64,000 nt of DNA from an uncultured Aquimarina sp. GTDB taxonomy: Bacteria; Bacteroidota; Bacteroidia; Flavobacteriales; Flavobacteriaceae. The position numbers and the translations under genes were made by a program. Positions 54,059-63,081 of the stretch are shown here, in pieces. The notes beneath the pieces were generated by a model. That model searched no databases and was not told the origin of the DNA. It was given only the letters and a program-made list of their open reading frames with translations. The stretch spans positions 186,001 through 250,000 of the forward strand of contig NZ_CANMED010000007.1 in assembly GCF_947496855.1 (NCBI RefSeq), written 5' to 3'. The stretch's first letter is position 1. Each line of letters starts with the position of its first letter.

Positions 54059-57000
54059 ATGAAAAAAATTACTTTATTCATACTCTTAATTTTTACGATA
54101 AGTTTCACTCAGGCTCAACAATCTTTTGATTGCAATGAAGCGAAATTTTATCAGGTAATTTCTGGATCATTAAGATCTTACGACCCTATTACAGGAACCT
54201 ATTCTATTCCTTTACATACGACACCTAGCTATAATGCGGGTGGATATAATGTAGTAGATGATTTTCTGTATGCAATTAGAAGCAGCGACAAACACTTATT
54301 AAGATTAGGTATGGACCAAGTGGTAGACCTGGGAGCTGTTGCACCAAATGGAGGTGTACAATTTGGAGGAGGCTATGCGGCTGATGTCGATAATGAAGGA
54401 AACTTGTGGGTGTTTCAGAATAATGGAGGTAGGCAATCTTTTCATAAAATCATAAATCTCCAAGATTATGATGGTACCACAGCGCCAACATTTGAAATTG
54501 TTGTAGCTAATCAAGCGTCTCCAAATACTTGCGCAGATATTGTGTTTATTAACGGAGATCTTTATGGAGGTAGTAAAGGAAATGTGTATAAATGGGATTT
54601 AGGTACATCAACACCGGTTTTTAGCTCTAAAACGGTTACAGATCTACCTAATGATACTTTTGGTGCATGTTATACAGATACTAGTAATAGACTATATGTG
54701 TCGAGTAATAAAGGAGGATTACATTTGGTTAATGATTATCAAACAACATCTCCTTATGCTACATTATTAAACAATACTGAAGTGACTAATCAAAATGATG
54801 GTTTCAAATGCGCCGCTGGAGTTTCTCCAATTGATGCAGATGCAGATGAAGTATTGGATCCTTTTGATAAAGATACCGATGGTGATGGTATTCCTGATAT
54901 CGTAGAAGGTGGAGGAATTGATCCTTATGGAGATGATGATGATGATGGTATATTTAATTACTTAGATCCTGATTTTGGTACTACTTGTAATAGTGGAGTT
55001 TCTCTTGCATTTGATAGTGATAGAGATGGTATTCCTAATGCCTTAGATCTGGATAGTGATAATGATGGAATCTATGATATTGTAGAAGCAGGGTTGGGAA
55101 GTTACGATACTAATGGGGATGGTTTATTTAATATTAACGATACTGGATTTCAGGATTCTGATTTTGACGGTATTGCCGATATTGTTGATATAGATCAGAC
55201 TGGAGTAGCATTTTTTCCAAATGATACCGATGGAGATTTAATATATGACCCTTATGATATTGATGCGGATCAAGATGGAATTATTGATCTCATAGAAGGC
55301 CAGAACAGCGTAAACTTTATAACTCTTTCTGGTTCAGATCAAGATAGAGATGGTATAGATGATACTTTTGATCCTGATCAAGGAGGAGTTCCACAAGGAT
55401 ATCAAAATACAGATGGCGCGGATACACCTGATTTTCTAGATACAGACTCTAATAATGATGGTATACTAGATACCGTGGATGCATATGATACTAATAACGA
55501 TGGTATTGCAGATACATTAATTGCTAATACCGATTTTGATCAAGATGGTCTTGATGATAATTTTGATACGAAAGAAACGGTTTTTGATTCGGATAATGGA
55601 GACCAAAATCCAAATAGCTTTCCCGTAGCTAGTATTAGCGAAAGATATCAATACTTAGGAACGTATGATATTAATGGAGTACCTGATTATTTGGTCGCAG
55701 ATAGAACTATTGCTCCTGAAATCCTGACCAAGATAGATACTGCATTACCAGAAGGAAATTCTGTAGCAAATCGTAATCCTAATTATATTTATGGAGGATA
55801 TGATACAGATATTATTTTAGAAGGTACTACGAATATATCAATCACTTTTATTAGTGAAAATACTGATTATAAAAATCTATTGGGTTATTATACCTATGAT
55901 ATTAATTCACCACTTACAACAGCTCCATCACCAGAAGATATTACCGTTATTCTTCCTAATGCTTCAGCTTCAGGAAGTAATGGAGGACTCGAGTCTGGAA
56001 ATACAATAAACTTGGGTAGTTTTCCTACCAATACAGGAATTGGATGGGTATTATTAGTAGATTCATGGGACAATAACAACATAGATGAAGGAATCTGGCA
56101 GCTATATTCTCAGACAGTATTTAATCCAGAATGCGATGAAACCCTAAAACCTCATAATGTCCTTTTAGCAGATACTCCAAACGAGCAAATTATATTAGGT
56201 TTTGAGGATTTAAGAAGAGATTATCCGGGTATAGATCATGATTTTAATGATTTACTATTTTTCATAACAGCTGATCAATATTCATCTATCAAAACGAATA
56301 ACATTCCTGAACTAGAACAACAAGAAGAGGTTACTTCTGGTAATGATGGCGGATTAGAAAGTAACGGTGATCTAGCAAGTTTAATTGCTAAAAGAAATTT
56401 TACTAGATCAAAAACAAACAACGTTTACAACAAGAAAAAATTACAAAAAACATTTAATCCCGATAATATATCTTACAAAACAGAAAACAATGAAGATTTA
56501 AGCATCTATTTCCCACTAACTGGAGCTTCTGGAATTGAAACTCCGTTTGTTTCTACACCAGATGATTTGATAGGGGTTACGAATGCAACATCTGTGTTTT
56601 CTATAGATTATTATGATGGAGAAAGTAGAGTTGGAGTGGCATTAGCAACAACAACTAACGGAAACGTTTACGATCATTCTAAAACTATCTGTGATCGATT
56701 AAATGGTTCTGTTTTAGAGGACATCAGAACATTAAGTGTTCGTAATTATGAAATGGTAAACACTAAAATAAGAAGATCTACTGGTGAGTTAGAGCAAACC
56801 TTACACTTTTCTGTAAGGTTAGATGAATTCCAGAATGAATTATACAGTCTATGGAACATTGATCAATATCCTGAAGGAGATTATCTTAATTTTCAGATTT
56901 GGGGAGGTTCTATCCCTCAAGTAGTACATATCGCAAATACGGTTATCGACAAACTTCTAGAAAACAAAGGATTAGGAAAAACATTTATTCCATCTAATAT

Positions 57001-58033
57001 ACCTTTAGTATTTGTTCAAAAAGGGTTTTACAGAAATGGAAAGCTTGTGCTTGATATTGTAAACAAAGAACAGTCTAATCAAATTTATTTTACAGGAAAC
57101 AAAAGAATCACAGAATTATCTAATGAAGAATTGATTACTTCATCCATAGCATTATCGGGATCATATCAAGAAAAGATCATTATAGAAACCGGACATCTGT
57201 TTGATATTGGATTTGCGATCAAAGGAGATGATAATGATAAAATAGATGCGCTGTATCTTGCCGATGGACCATGGGGTCTTGATTACGAAGAAGAAGGTGT
57301 TGGGATTACTGATTTTGACATTATACAAAGCGAAGATCGTGAAGACGAAGAGAATTATTATCCAGTAGAAAGAGATATAACCGTCGCTGGTTCTTTAAAA
57401 GCAACGCTCAATATATTTAGAAATATATTGGGAGGAGATCTAACGTTAGACGTTTCTGAGTATAACGAATTAGAGGTTGAGTTATTAGCTGATAAAGAAG
57501 TAGAGGTTATTCTTGTTACTGAAAATTTAGTAGATTGGGATGACCGATTAAGATACACCATTCCTATAGGTAGTAAACAACTATATAATATCCCATTTTC
57601 AGAATTTACAAATCCTAATGGAGAAAATGCCTCTGAAGCAAAAAATGTGAGAAGTGTTGTATTCTCTATTCAAGGGAATTATACTGATTTTTCTTTATTC
57701 GAAATCGAAGTATCTAAACTCGCATTTAAGGTTTCAGAAGAAATTTTAGGTGCAGAAGATTATTCGGAAGAAGCATCTAAAAATAAGATGCGCAATTACC
57801 CTAATCCATTTAGGACAACTACAGATATTCTATTACCTAATGAACATACGGGACTTAGTATTCGTGTGATTGATATGCTAGGAAGGGTTGTACAGCAAGA
57901 AGAACTAGAGGTTTCAATTAATAAACCTAGAACAACAACTTTTACTTCTAAACATCTTAATCAAGGAGTTTATCGATATATAATTATTGGAGATAAATCA
58001 AAAGAATATGTAGGGAGTTTCATAATATATTAA
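54059..58033 (+). CDS. Giant T9SS surface protein with TSP3-like Ca2+ repeats (paralog 2)
   Basis: The ATG at 54059 (MKKITLFILLIF) aligns with the start of the paralog at 47099; an ATG at 54038 would add 7 residues. The domain order is the same over 1324 residues: signal peptide, DUF6923-like propeller (AGGYNVVDDFLYAIRSSDKHLLRL), Asp-rich calcium repeats (DLDSDNDGIYDIVEAG), DUF4114/LruC-like domain (HNVLLADTPNEQIILGFEDLRRDYPGIDHDFNDLLFFITA), and a T9SS C-terminal domain (MRNYPNPFRTTTDILL ... LNQGVYRYII). The repeat region is the most divergent and the end domains the most alike. The pair results from an old duplication. Confidence 0.88.
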   Translation: MKKITLFILLIFTISFTQAQQSFDCNEAKFYQVISGSLRSYDPITGTYSIPLHTTPSYNAGGYNVVDDFLYAIRSSDKHLLRLGMDQVVDLGAVAPNGGVQFGGGYAADVDNEGNLWVFQNNGGRQSFHKIINLQDYDGTTAPTFEIVVANQASPNTCADIVFINGDLYGGSKGNVYKWDLGTSTPVFSSKTVTDLPNDTFGACYTDTSNRLYVSSNKGGLHLVNDYQTTSPYATLLNNTEVTNQNDGFKCAAGVSPIDADADEVLDPFDKDTDGDGIPDIVEGGGIDPYGDDDDDGIFNYLDPDFGTTCNSGVSLAFDSDRDGIPNALDLDSDNDGIYDIVEAGLGSYDTNGDGLFNINDTGFQDSDFDGIADIVDIDQTGVAFFPNDTDGDLIYDPYDIDADQDGIIDLIEGQNSVNFITLSGSDQDRDGIDDTFDPDQGGVPQGYQNTDGADTPDFLDTDSNNDGILDTVDAYDTNNDGIADTLIANTDFDQDGLDDNFDTKETVFDSDNGDQNPNSFPVASISERYQYLGTYDINGVPDYLVADRTIAPEILTKIDTALPEGNSVANRNPNYIYGGYDTDIILEGTTNISITFISENTDYKNLLGYYTYDINSPLTTAPSPEDITVILPNASASGSNGGLESGNTINLGSFPTNTGIGWVLLVDSWDNNNIDEGIWQLYSQTVFNPECDETLKPHNVLLADTPNEQIILGFEDLRRDYPGIDHDFNDLLFFITADQYSSIKTNNIPELEQQEEVTSGNDGGLESNGDLASLIAKRNFTRSKTNNVYNKKKLQKTFNPDNISYKTENNEDLSIYFPLTGASGIETPFVSTPDDLIGVTNATSVFSIDYYDGESRVGVALATTTNGNVYDHSKTICDRLNGSVLEDIRTLSVRNYEMVNTKIRRSTGELEQTLHFSVRLDEFQNELYSLWNIDQYPEGDYLNFQIWGGSIPQVVHIANTVIDKLLENKGLGKTFIPSNIPLVFVQKGFYRNGKLVLDIVNKEQSNQIYFTGNKRITELSNEELITSSIALSGSYQEKIIIETGHLFDIGFAIKGDDNDKIDALYLADGPWGLDYEEEGVGITDFDIIQSEDREDEENYYPVERDITVAGSLKATLNIFRNILGGDLTLDVSEYNELEVELLADKEVEVILVTENLVDWDDRLRYTIPIGSKQLYNIPFSEFTNPNGENASEAKNVRSVVFSIQGNYTDFSLFEIEVSKLAFKVSEEILGAEDYSEEASKNKMRNYPNPFRTTTDILLPNEHTGLSIRVIDMLGRVVQQEELEVSINKPRTTTFTSKHLNQGVYRYIIIGDKSKEYVGSFIIY

Positions 58034-58220
58034 GTATCCCAAAAATCAAATAAAATGAGATTGCACACTTTATGCTATCAGAAATCATGTTAAATCTATA
58101 GATAATTACCATTAGACAATAGATCTAGGCAATTCATCGAAGACAAAACGAATATCATGAAGATTATATGGATCTTTATTACATCCATAATGTTAAATCA
58201 ATTGACAAACACCCTTAGAA

Positions 58221-59477
58221 ATGACTATTAAGAGTTACATACCAACATTAACCGCAGAACAAAAATTCATGTGTAGTGTGATTATTGTAAATGGGGGTAA
58301 TTATATCTACAATCTTTTACTTGGAAGGATTTTAGGACCTGAGTTATTTGCAGATGCAGCACTATTGATCACGTTTCTCTTAGTATTATCATTTATAGCA
58401 ATGACTTTTCAATTAGCTACGGCAAAATTCTCTGTGCTTTTTGAAGAAAGTATCTTAAACAATTTCATAAACCTCAGCTATCGATATGCTTCCCTTATCG
58501 GAATTGTTCTTGGAATTTTAGTAATCATATTTGCCAATGACTTACAGACTGTTTTTAATACAAAATCAGCAAGGATGTTTACCATTTTTGGTTTTGGCAT
58601 ACCCATTTACTTCATAATGAGCGTAAATCGAGGAGTTTTTCAAGGAACAAAAAAGTTTGGTCAGCTTGCCATAACCTATCAAGGAGAAATGATCAGTAGA
58701 TTACTATTTACTTTGGTATTGATCTATGTATTGCCTTTTCAGCCCATTTTCTCTATTGCTATAGGAATTGTTATATCATTCATATTTGGATTATTACCTT
58801 TTAAGACAAAGGATATTTCGATTTTCAAAGTCCAAACACTTCCTGAAAAACACACCAAGCATATTATTAGATTTTTTATGCTAACAGCATTTTACGAGCT
58901 AACACAAATCATTATTAATAATAGCGATATCTTATTAGTGAAACATTATTTTGAAGAATATGAAGCTGGTTTATATGCCTCATTAGCATTGATAGGTCGT
59001 GTCGTGTATTTTGTTGCATGGATGTTTGTGATGCTTTTATTACCTAAAGTAGTGGAAAAACAAAAAGATGGAGAAGCGACAGCTCCAATTCTATTCACAT
59101 ATGTTGGATACATTATTATACTCTCAACCTGTATTGTTTTTGGATGTTACTTATTTCCTGAAACAGTAATTAATCTAATGTTTGGTTCAGAATATATTAC
59201 AGTTGCTCCTTTATTATGGAAATATGCCATTGCTACATCCCTATTCGCAATTGCCAATATCTTTGCTTACTATTTTTTATCATTAGATCAGTATATACCC
59301 GTTTTATTATCTGGATTATTAGGAATCTCTCAGGTAGTACTCATTGTGTATTTTCATGATAGTTTAGCTCAAGTAGTGGTGATGCAGATATTTGCTATGG
59401 CTATTCTTTTAGTATTTCAGGTACTGTACTTCTTAAAGAAGGAAAAATGGAATACAACAAAAACATATAACACTTAA
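58221..59477 (+). CDS. Polysaccharide flippase/exporter (MOP superfamily)
   Basis: This 418-residue polytopic membrane protein has about 12 helices. The pattern (NGGNYIYNLLLGRILGPELFADAALLITFLLVLSF at the start, GVFQGTKKFGQLAITYQGE, and later IINNSDILLVKHYFEEYEAGLYASLALIGRVVYF) fits Wzx-like oligosaccharide flippases, which move lipid-linked sugar units across the inner membrane. It heads the set with two STAS proteins and a GT4 enzyme. A role in making the surface glycan is inferred. Confidence 0.85.
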   Translation: MTIKSYIPTLTAEQKFMCSVIIVNGGNYIYNLLLGRILGPELFADAALLITFLLVLSFIAMTFQLATAKFSVLFEESILNNFINLSYRYASLIGIVLGILVIIFANDLQTVFNTKSARMFTIFGFGIPIYFIMSVNRGVFQGTKKFGQLAITYQGEMISRLLFTLVLIYVLPFQPIFSIAIGIVISFIFGLLPFKTKDISIFKVQTLPEKHTKHIIRFFMLTAFYELTQIIINNSDILLVKHYFEEYEAGLYASLALIGRVVYFVAWMFVMLLLPKVVEKQKDGEATAPILFTYVGYIIILSTCIVFGCYLFPETVINLMFGSEYITVAPLLWKYAIATSLFAIANIFAYYFLSLDQYIPVLLSGLLGISQVVLIVYFHDSLAQVVVMQIFAMAILLVFQVLYFLKKEKWNTTKTYNT

Positions 59478-59613
59478 TATTTGAAAGTTTTACAAATCGA
59501 TACATAGTTACTCTTAAACTATAGATAAAGGTAACTCATCGAAACCAAGATCAATATAGCTTCTAAAATGAAGATATTTACAGCATTAATAAACCCATTA
59601 AACCCAAAATACT

Positions 59614-59910
59614 ATGGCACTTCAAATAACAAATAATTTCGGAATTTTAGAAATAGAGGGAGAAATTAAAGGTACAAATGTAAAATCTCTTAAACATCAT
59701 TTTGAACATTTATTACAACATAAGGATCAAATTGTGTTAAGCCTTGAGAACGTAAAAAAAATCGATATTTCCGGAGTTAGTGCATTAACGAAACTTTATA
59801 AAAAAGCCATGAGTCTGAACAAGATTTTTTACATTATTGGTAACAACAATAAAGCAATAAATAAAGCATTCGGCAAGAATAGTTATGTTTTAAGAAACGA
59901 TTATTTATAA
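59614..59910 (+). CDS. STAS-domain protein (anti-anti-sigma type), Ser site intact
   Basis: This 98-residue single STAS domain is related to SpoIIAA. The strand-loop LENVKKIDISGVSALTKLYKKA contains DxSG, the position where SpoIIAA is phosphorylated on serine by its kinase partner. STAS proteins of this size act as phosphorylation-controlled switches. A second, similar gene follows 31 bases later. No anti-sigma kinase is in the window, so the partner must be elsewhere. Confidence 0.85.
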   Translation: MALQITNNFGILEIEGEIKGTNVKSLKHHFEHLLQHKDQIVLSLENVKKIDISGVSALTKLYKKAMSLNKIFYIIGNNNKAINKAFGKNSYVLRNDYL

Positions 59911-59941
59911 TATACCATTATTCCCCAAAAAACGAAATATC

Positions 59942-60241
59942 ATGAAATTGCAAATTATAAATCAAAAAGGAACATATGAAATTAACGGTGATTTTACTGG
60001 ATTAAACAATCACCTTGTAAAAGATCATTTTAACTACCTTCTTGATCATTATCAAGAAGTCATAATGTGTTTAAAAAAAGTAAAAAAAATGGATAAAAGA
60101 GCTATCCGTGTATTACAGATCATTCATAAAAAAGCAGTAAAACGAGGAAAAATACTTTTTGTATTAGGAAAAAAAAATAAAAATATAGTACCAACATTTA
60201 AACAAACTAAAACATCCTATATATTTAGAAATGATTATTAG
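59942..60241 (+). CDS. STAS-domain protein, degenerate at the phospho-site
   Basis: This 99-residue domain matches the preceding one in length, layout and end (SYVLRNDYL and SYIFRNDY). The key loop reads LKKVKKMDKRAIRVLQIIHKKA, so the conserved DxSG is replaced by DKRA and the phospho-acceptor serine is lost. It is also far more basic. It may be a constitutively active or antagonist copy, or may bind a different partner. It lies between the first STAS gene and the glycosyltransferase gene. Confidence 0.78.
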   Translation: MKLQIINQKGTYEINGDFTGLNNHLVKDHFNYLLDHYQEVIMCLKKVKKMDKRAIRVLQIIHKKAVKRGKILFVLGKKNKNIVPTFKQTKTSYIFRNDY

Positions 60242-60283
60242 TATGTTTCTTCAAAACGGATATTAATAAAATTAAAAGAACCC

Positions 60284-61501
60284 ATGAAACTAGCCATTGT
60301 AACAGCTTATCCTCCTAGTAAAGTAACATTAAATGAATATGCATATCATTTGGTAAAACATTTTAGACAACATAAACAACTAACAGAAATTATTTTACTT
60401 ACAGACACTGCTCCCGATCAAGCTGATATCAATTTTGAAGAAGATGGTTGTAAAATAACTGTAAAGCAATCTTGGAAGTTTAACTCCTATACGAATGTAA
60501 TTTCTGTGATGAAGGCTGTGAATCAGACAAAACCAGATGCTATTTTATTTAACCTACAATTCATGAAGTTTGGGGATAAAAAAATAGCTGCTGCTCTTGG
60601 GTTATTACTGCCTTTATTATGTAAGAGAAAAGGAATTCCTACGATTGCCTTATTGCATAATATTATGGAGCAAGTAGATTTAGGAAATGCTGGATTTACA
60701 ACTAACAAGGTCTTACAAAAAATATATAATTTTATTGGGACCACCCTTACTAAATTTATACTATCTTCTGATAAAGTGGCTGTTACCATAAGTAAATATG
60801 TAAATATTTTAGAGCAAAAATATAAGGTGGATAATATTGTATTAATTCCTCACGGAACTTTCGAAATACCAGAAGAACCATCTTATGAATCTTCTGGAGA
60901 TATATTAAAAGTAATGACTTTTGGTAAATTTGGAACTTACAAAAAAGTTGAGGTAATGATAGAAGCAGTAGAAATAGTAAGAAAAAGAACTCAGAAGAAT
61001 TTAGAAATAGTAATCGCTGGAACCGATAACCCAAATGTTTTAGGGTATCTGGATACTGTAAAAGAGAATTATAAAAACGTTCCTCAATTAACTTTTACAG
61101 GATATGTAGCAGAAGAAGATGTTCCGGTTATTTTTAAAGAAAGTGCCATGGTAGTTTTTCCTTACACATCGACTACAGGTAGTTCTGGAGTATTGCATCA
61201 AGCTGGTAGTTATGGTAAAGCTGTAGTCATGCCAGATTTGGGGGATCTTAGTATTTTAGTAAAAGAAGAAGGCTATCGAGGAGAATTTTTTGCTCCTGAT
61301 AGTGTAGAAAGTTTAGCCAATGCCATCGAAAAAATAGTTGTAAACCCTGAATATAGAACAGAACTAGGAAAAGCTAATTATCAAGCGGCGACAGCATTGC
61401 CGATGAGTACAATCACAGAAATGTATTTAGAAACATTTGAGGAAATTAAAAAAGGAAAAAAATCAAAATTAAAAGAGAACTTAAATCAACTAACTGTTTA
61501 G
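60284..61501 (+). CDS. Glycosyltransferase family 4 protein
   Basis: This 405-residue GT-B enzyme has an N-terminal Rossmann half (MKLAIVTAYPPSKVTLNEYAYHLVKHF), LIPHG in the middle, LKVMTFGKFGTYKKVEVMIEAVE as the start of the GT4 nucleotide-sugar domain, and AMVVFPYTSTTGSSGVLHQAGSYGKAVVMPDLG, in which the EX7E-type donor loop is altered (no first Glu visible). It should add a sugar in assembly of a surface polysaccharide. The donor is not known. A basic C-terminal tail (KKGKKSKLKE) may contact the membrane. Confidence 0.87.
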   Translation: MKLAIVTAYPPSKVTLNEYAYHLVKHFRQHKQLTEIILLTDTAPDQADINFEEDGCKITVKQSWKFNSYTNVISVMKAVNQTKPDAILFNLQFMKFGDKKIAAALGLLLPLLCKRKGIPTIALLHNIMEQVDLGNAGFTTNKVLQKIYNFIGTTLTKFILSSDKVAVTISKYVNILEQKYKVDNIVLIPHGTFEIPEEPSYESSGDILKVMTFGKFGTYKKVEVMIEAVEIVRKRTQKNLEIVIAGTDNPNVLGYLDTVKENYKNVPQLTFTGYVAEEDVPVIFKESAMVVFPYTSTTGSSGVLHQAGSYGKAVVMPDLGDLSILVKEEGYRGEFFAPDSVESLANAIEKIVVNPEYRTELGKANYQAATALPMSTITEMYLETFEEIKKGKKSKLKENLNQLTV

Positions 61502-61530
61502 AGATTTCTAAATTTTATTTAATTACTGCA

Positions 61531-63081
61531 TTATTTATCTGTAATAAATTCGAAAGCTTTTTTCTGTTTACCATCTTTATCAATAAACCCAAAATGTTTT
61601 TGCTTATGCTTACGCCATGGGAGTTTGCCCACAACTGACGAGGGTACTTCTGTGAAATCATATAATGTCCACGACATATAATGCATCGTTCGCTCAGTCA
61701 TTATTTTTTGAAAATCTTTATAGTAAGAAGCCTGATCTTCTTCTGAAGGTCCAAAAGGATTCCATAATCCTTTATTAGACGATAAACCAAATTCCTGCAG
61801 TACGATAGGCTTATCTATCTTGGAAAGCACGGTATCATATACGTCGACAAAATCTTCTAGATCTCTATAATAGTGAAAGGATACAAAGTCTATTTCATCT
61901 AATAATAATTTTGCTGACTCAGGATCAGACCAACCGATTGTAATTAAGTGATTAGGGTCAAAATCGCGAATCTGATTACTCATTTCTTTCAACCAAGATA
62001 AAACAAGACCTTTACCTCTACTTTCGAAATCTAGATTAGGTTCATTCTTTATATCCCAAGCTAATATGGCACTATGGTTTTTAAATTCACTCACAATTTG
62101 TTCGACATGACGATGTGTAAGTGTCCAATCCAAGATTGAATAATCTCCATAAAAATCAAATAAAGTGGCTACAACTTGTAAATTTTCTTGTTCTGCTAAA
62201 TCTAAAACGCTTCTTAATTTCGTGAGCTTATCTAACGAAACTTTGGCTTTCCCGAAATCTTCATACTGCACAAAAATTCTAATAGTATTTAATCCTGCAG
62301 CTTTTATAATTTCAAAATCTTCAGCAATCACATCAATATCAAAATTATCTCCAAACATATCCCAAGGTGATTTTTGTGGATAATAATTGATTCCTTTGAT
62401 ATAAAAAGGCTCCTCTTTTACCATAATTTTTCCGTTAATAACTACTGTTTTTTTATTGGATTCTATACTATCTTGTTCTAATAGATTAGCTTCTTTTACC
62501 ATATGTCGAATCTTCCAAAAACCATCTTCTAAAAGCATCATAACTTTATAGGCAGTTAAAGTTTCTTTCTCTAATAATAAGCTATCTTCTTTATAAATCC
62601 TTTGGTATTCTTTTACGTTTTTATCAGTAAAAACAACTAATTGTCCATCCGCACTATAAAAATCCAAATGTGTATTATGTTTAATAGTTGTGCCTTCTAT
62701 ATGAACCTTTTTAGAACTATTATCATCAATAGTTTTATATAAATTTTTACGTGCATTTTGAGTATAAAAATCATTAATACCAAAAGAGTCATTGGCCTTA
62801 TACGCTACATTCTTTACATACCAAGCATCGAGATAGTCTTGTTGTATCTCTGATAACGTCTGGGATTCCATTGTCCTTCCTGGGTTTAATGTGTCTTTCC
62901 AAATAATTTTAGGTAAATACACTTGTTGACTTTTTTTAGTAAGGTTTAACATAGAGGTTCGATCAGCTCCTGTATTAAGAAATAAAAATACCTGGCTAAT
63001 ACCATAAAGAATCCCTCCATTAAGCGCCAAAAAAGATAGAACTAATAAAATCCTGTATATATTTCTATTTGGGGCTATCAT
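61531..63081 (-). CDS. Membrane-anchored TIM-barrel glycoside hydrolase
   Basis: This 516-residue protein has one N-terminal membrane helix (about 10-32, ILLVLSFLALNGGILYGI), a linker domain of about 170 residues, and a (beta/alpha)8 barrel from about 225. It begins KGINYYPQKSPWDMFG and includes AILAWDIKNEPNLDF (acid/base Glu) and PIVLQEFGLSSN (nucleophile Glu), as in clan GH-A (GH5/GH2-like). Its active site should face the periplasm. In polysaccharide loci such hydrolases trim or release the polymer. It overlaps the gene on its 5' side by 4 bases and converges with the GT4 gene. Confidence 0.85.
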   Translation of the reverse strand: MIAPNRNIYRILLVLSFLALNGGILYGISQVFLFLNTGADRTSMLNLTKKSQQVYLPKIIWKDTLNPGRTMESQTLSEIQQDYLDAWYVKNVAYKANDSFGINDFYTQNARKNLYKTIDDNSSKKVHIEGTTIKHNTHLDFYSADGQLVVFTDKNVKEYQRIYKEDSLLLEKETLTAYKVMMLLEDGFWKIRHMVKEANLLEQDSIESNKKTVVINGKIMVKEEPFYIKGINYYPQKSPWDMFGDNFDIDVIAEDFEIIKAAGLNTIRIFVQYEDFGKAKVSLDKLTKLRSVLDLAEQENLQVVATLFDFYGDYSILDWTLTHRHVEQIVSEFKNHSAILAWDIKNEPNLDFESRGKGLVLSWLKEMSNQIRDFDPNHLITIGWSDPESAKLLLDEIDFVSFHYYRDLEDFVDVYDTVLSKIDKPIVLQEFGLSSNKGLWNPFGPSEEDQASYYKDFQKIMTERTMHYMSWTLYDFTEVPSSVVGKLPWRKHKQKHFGFIDKDGKQKKAFEFITDK

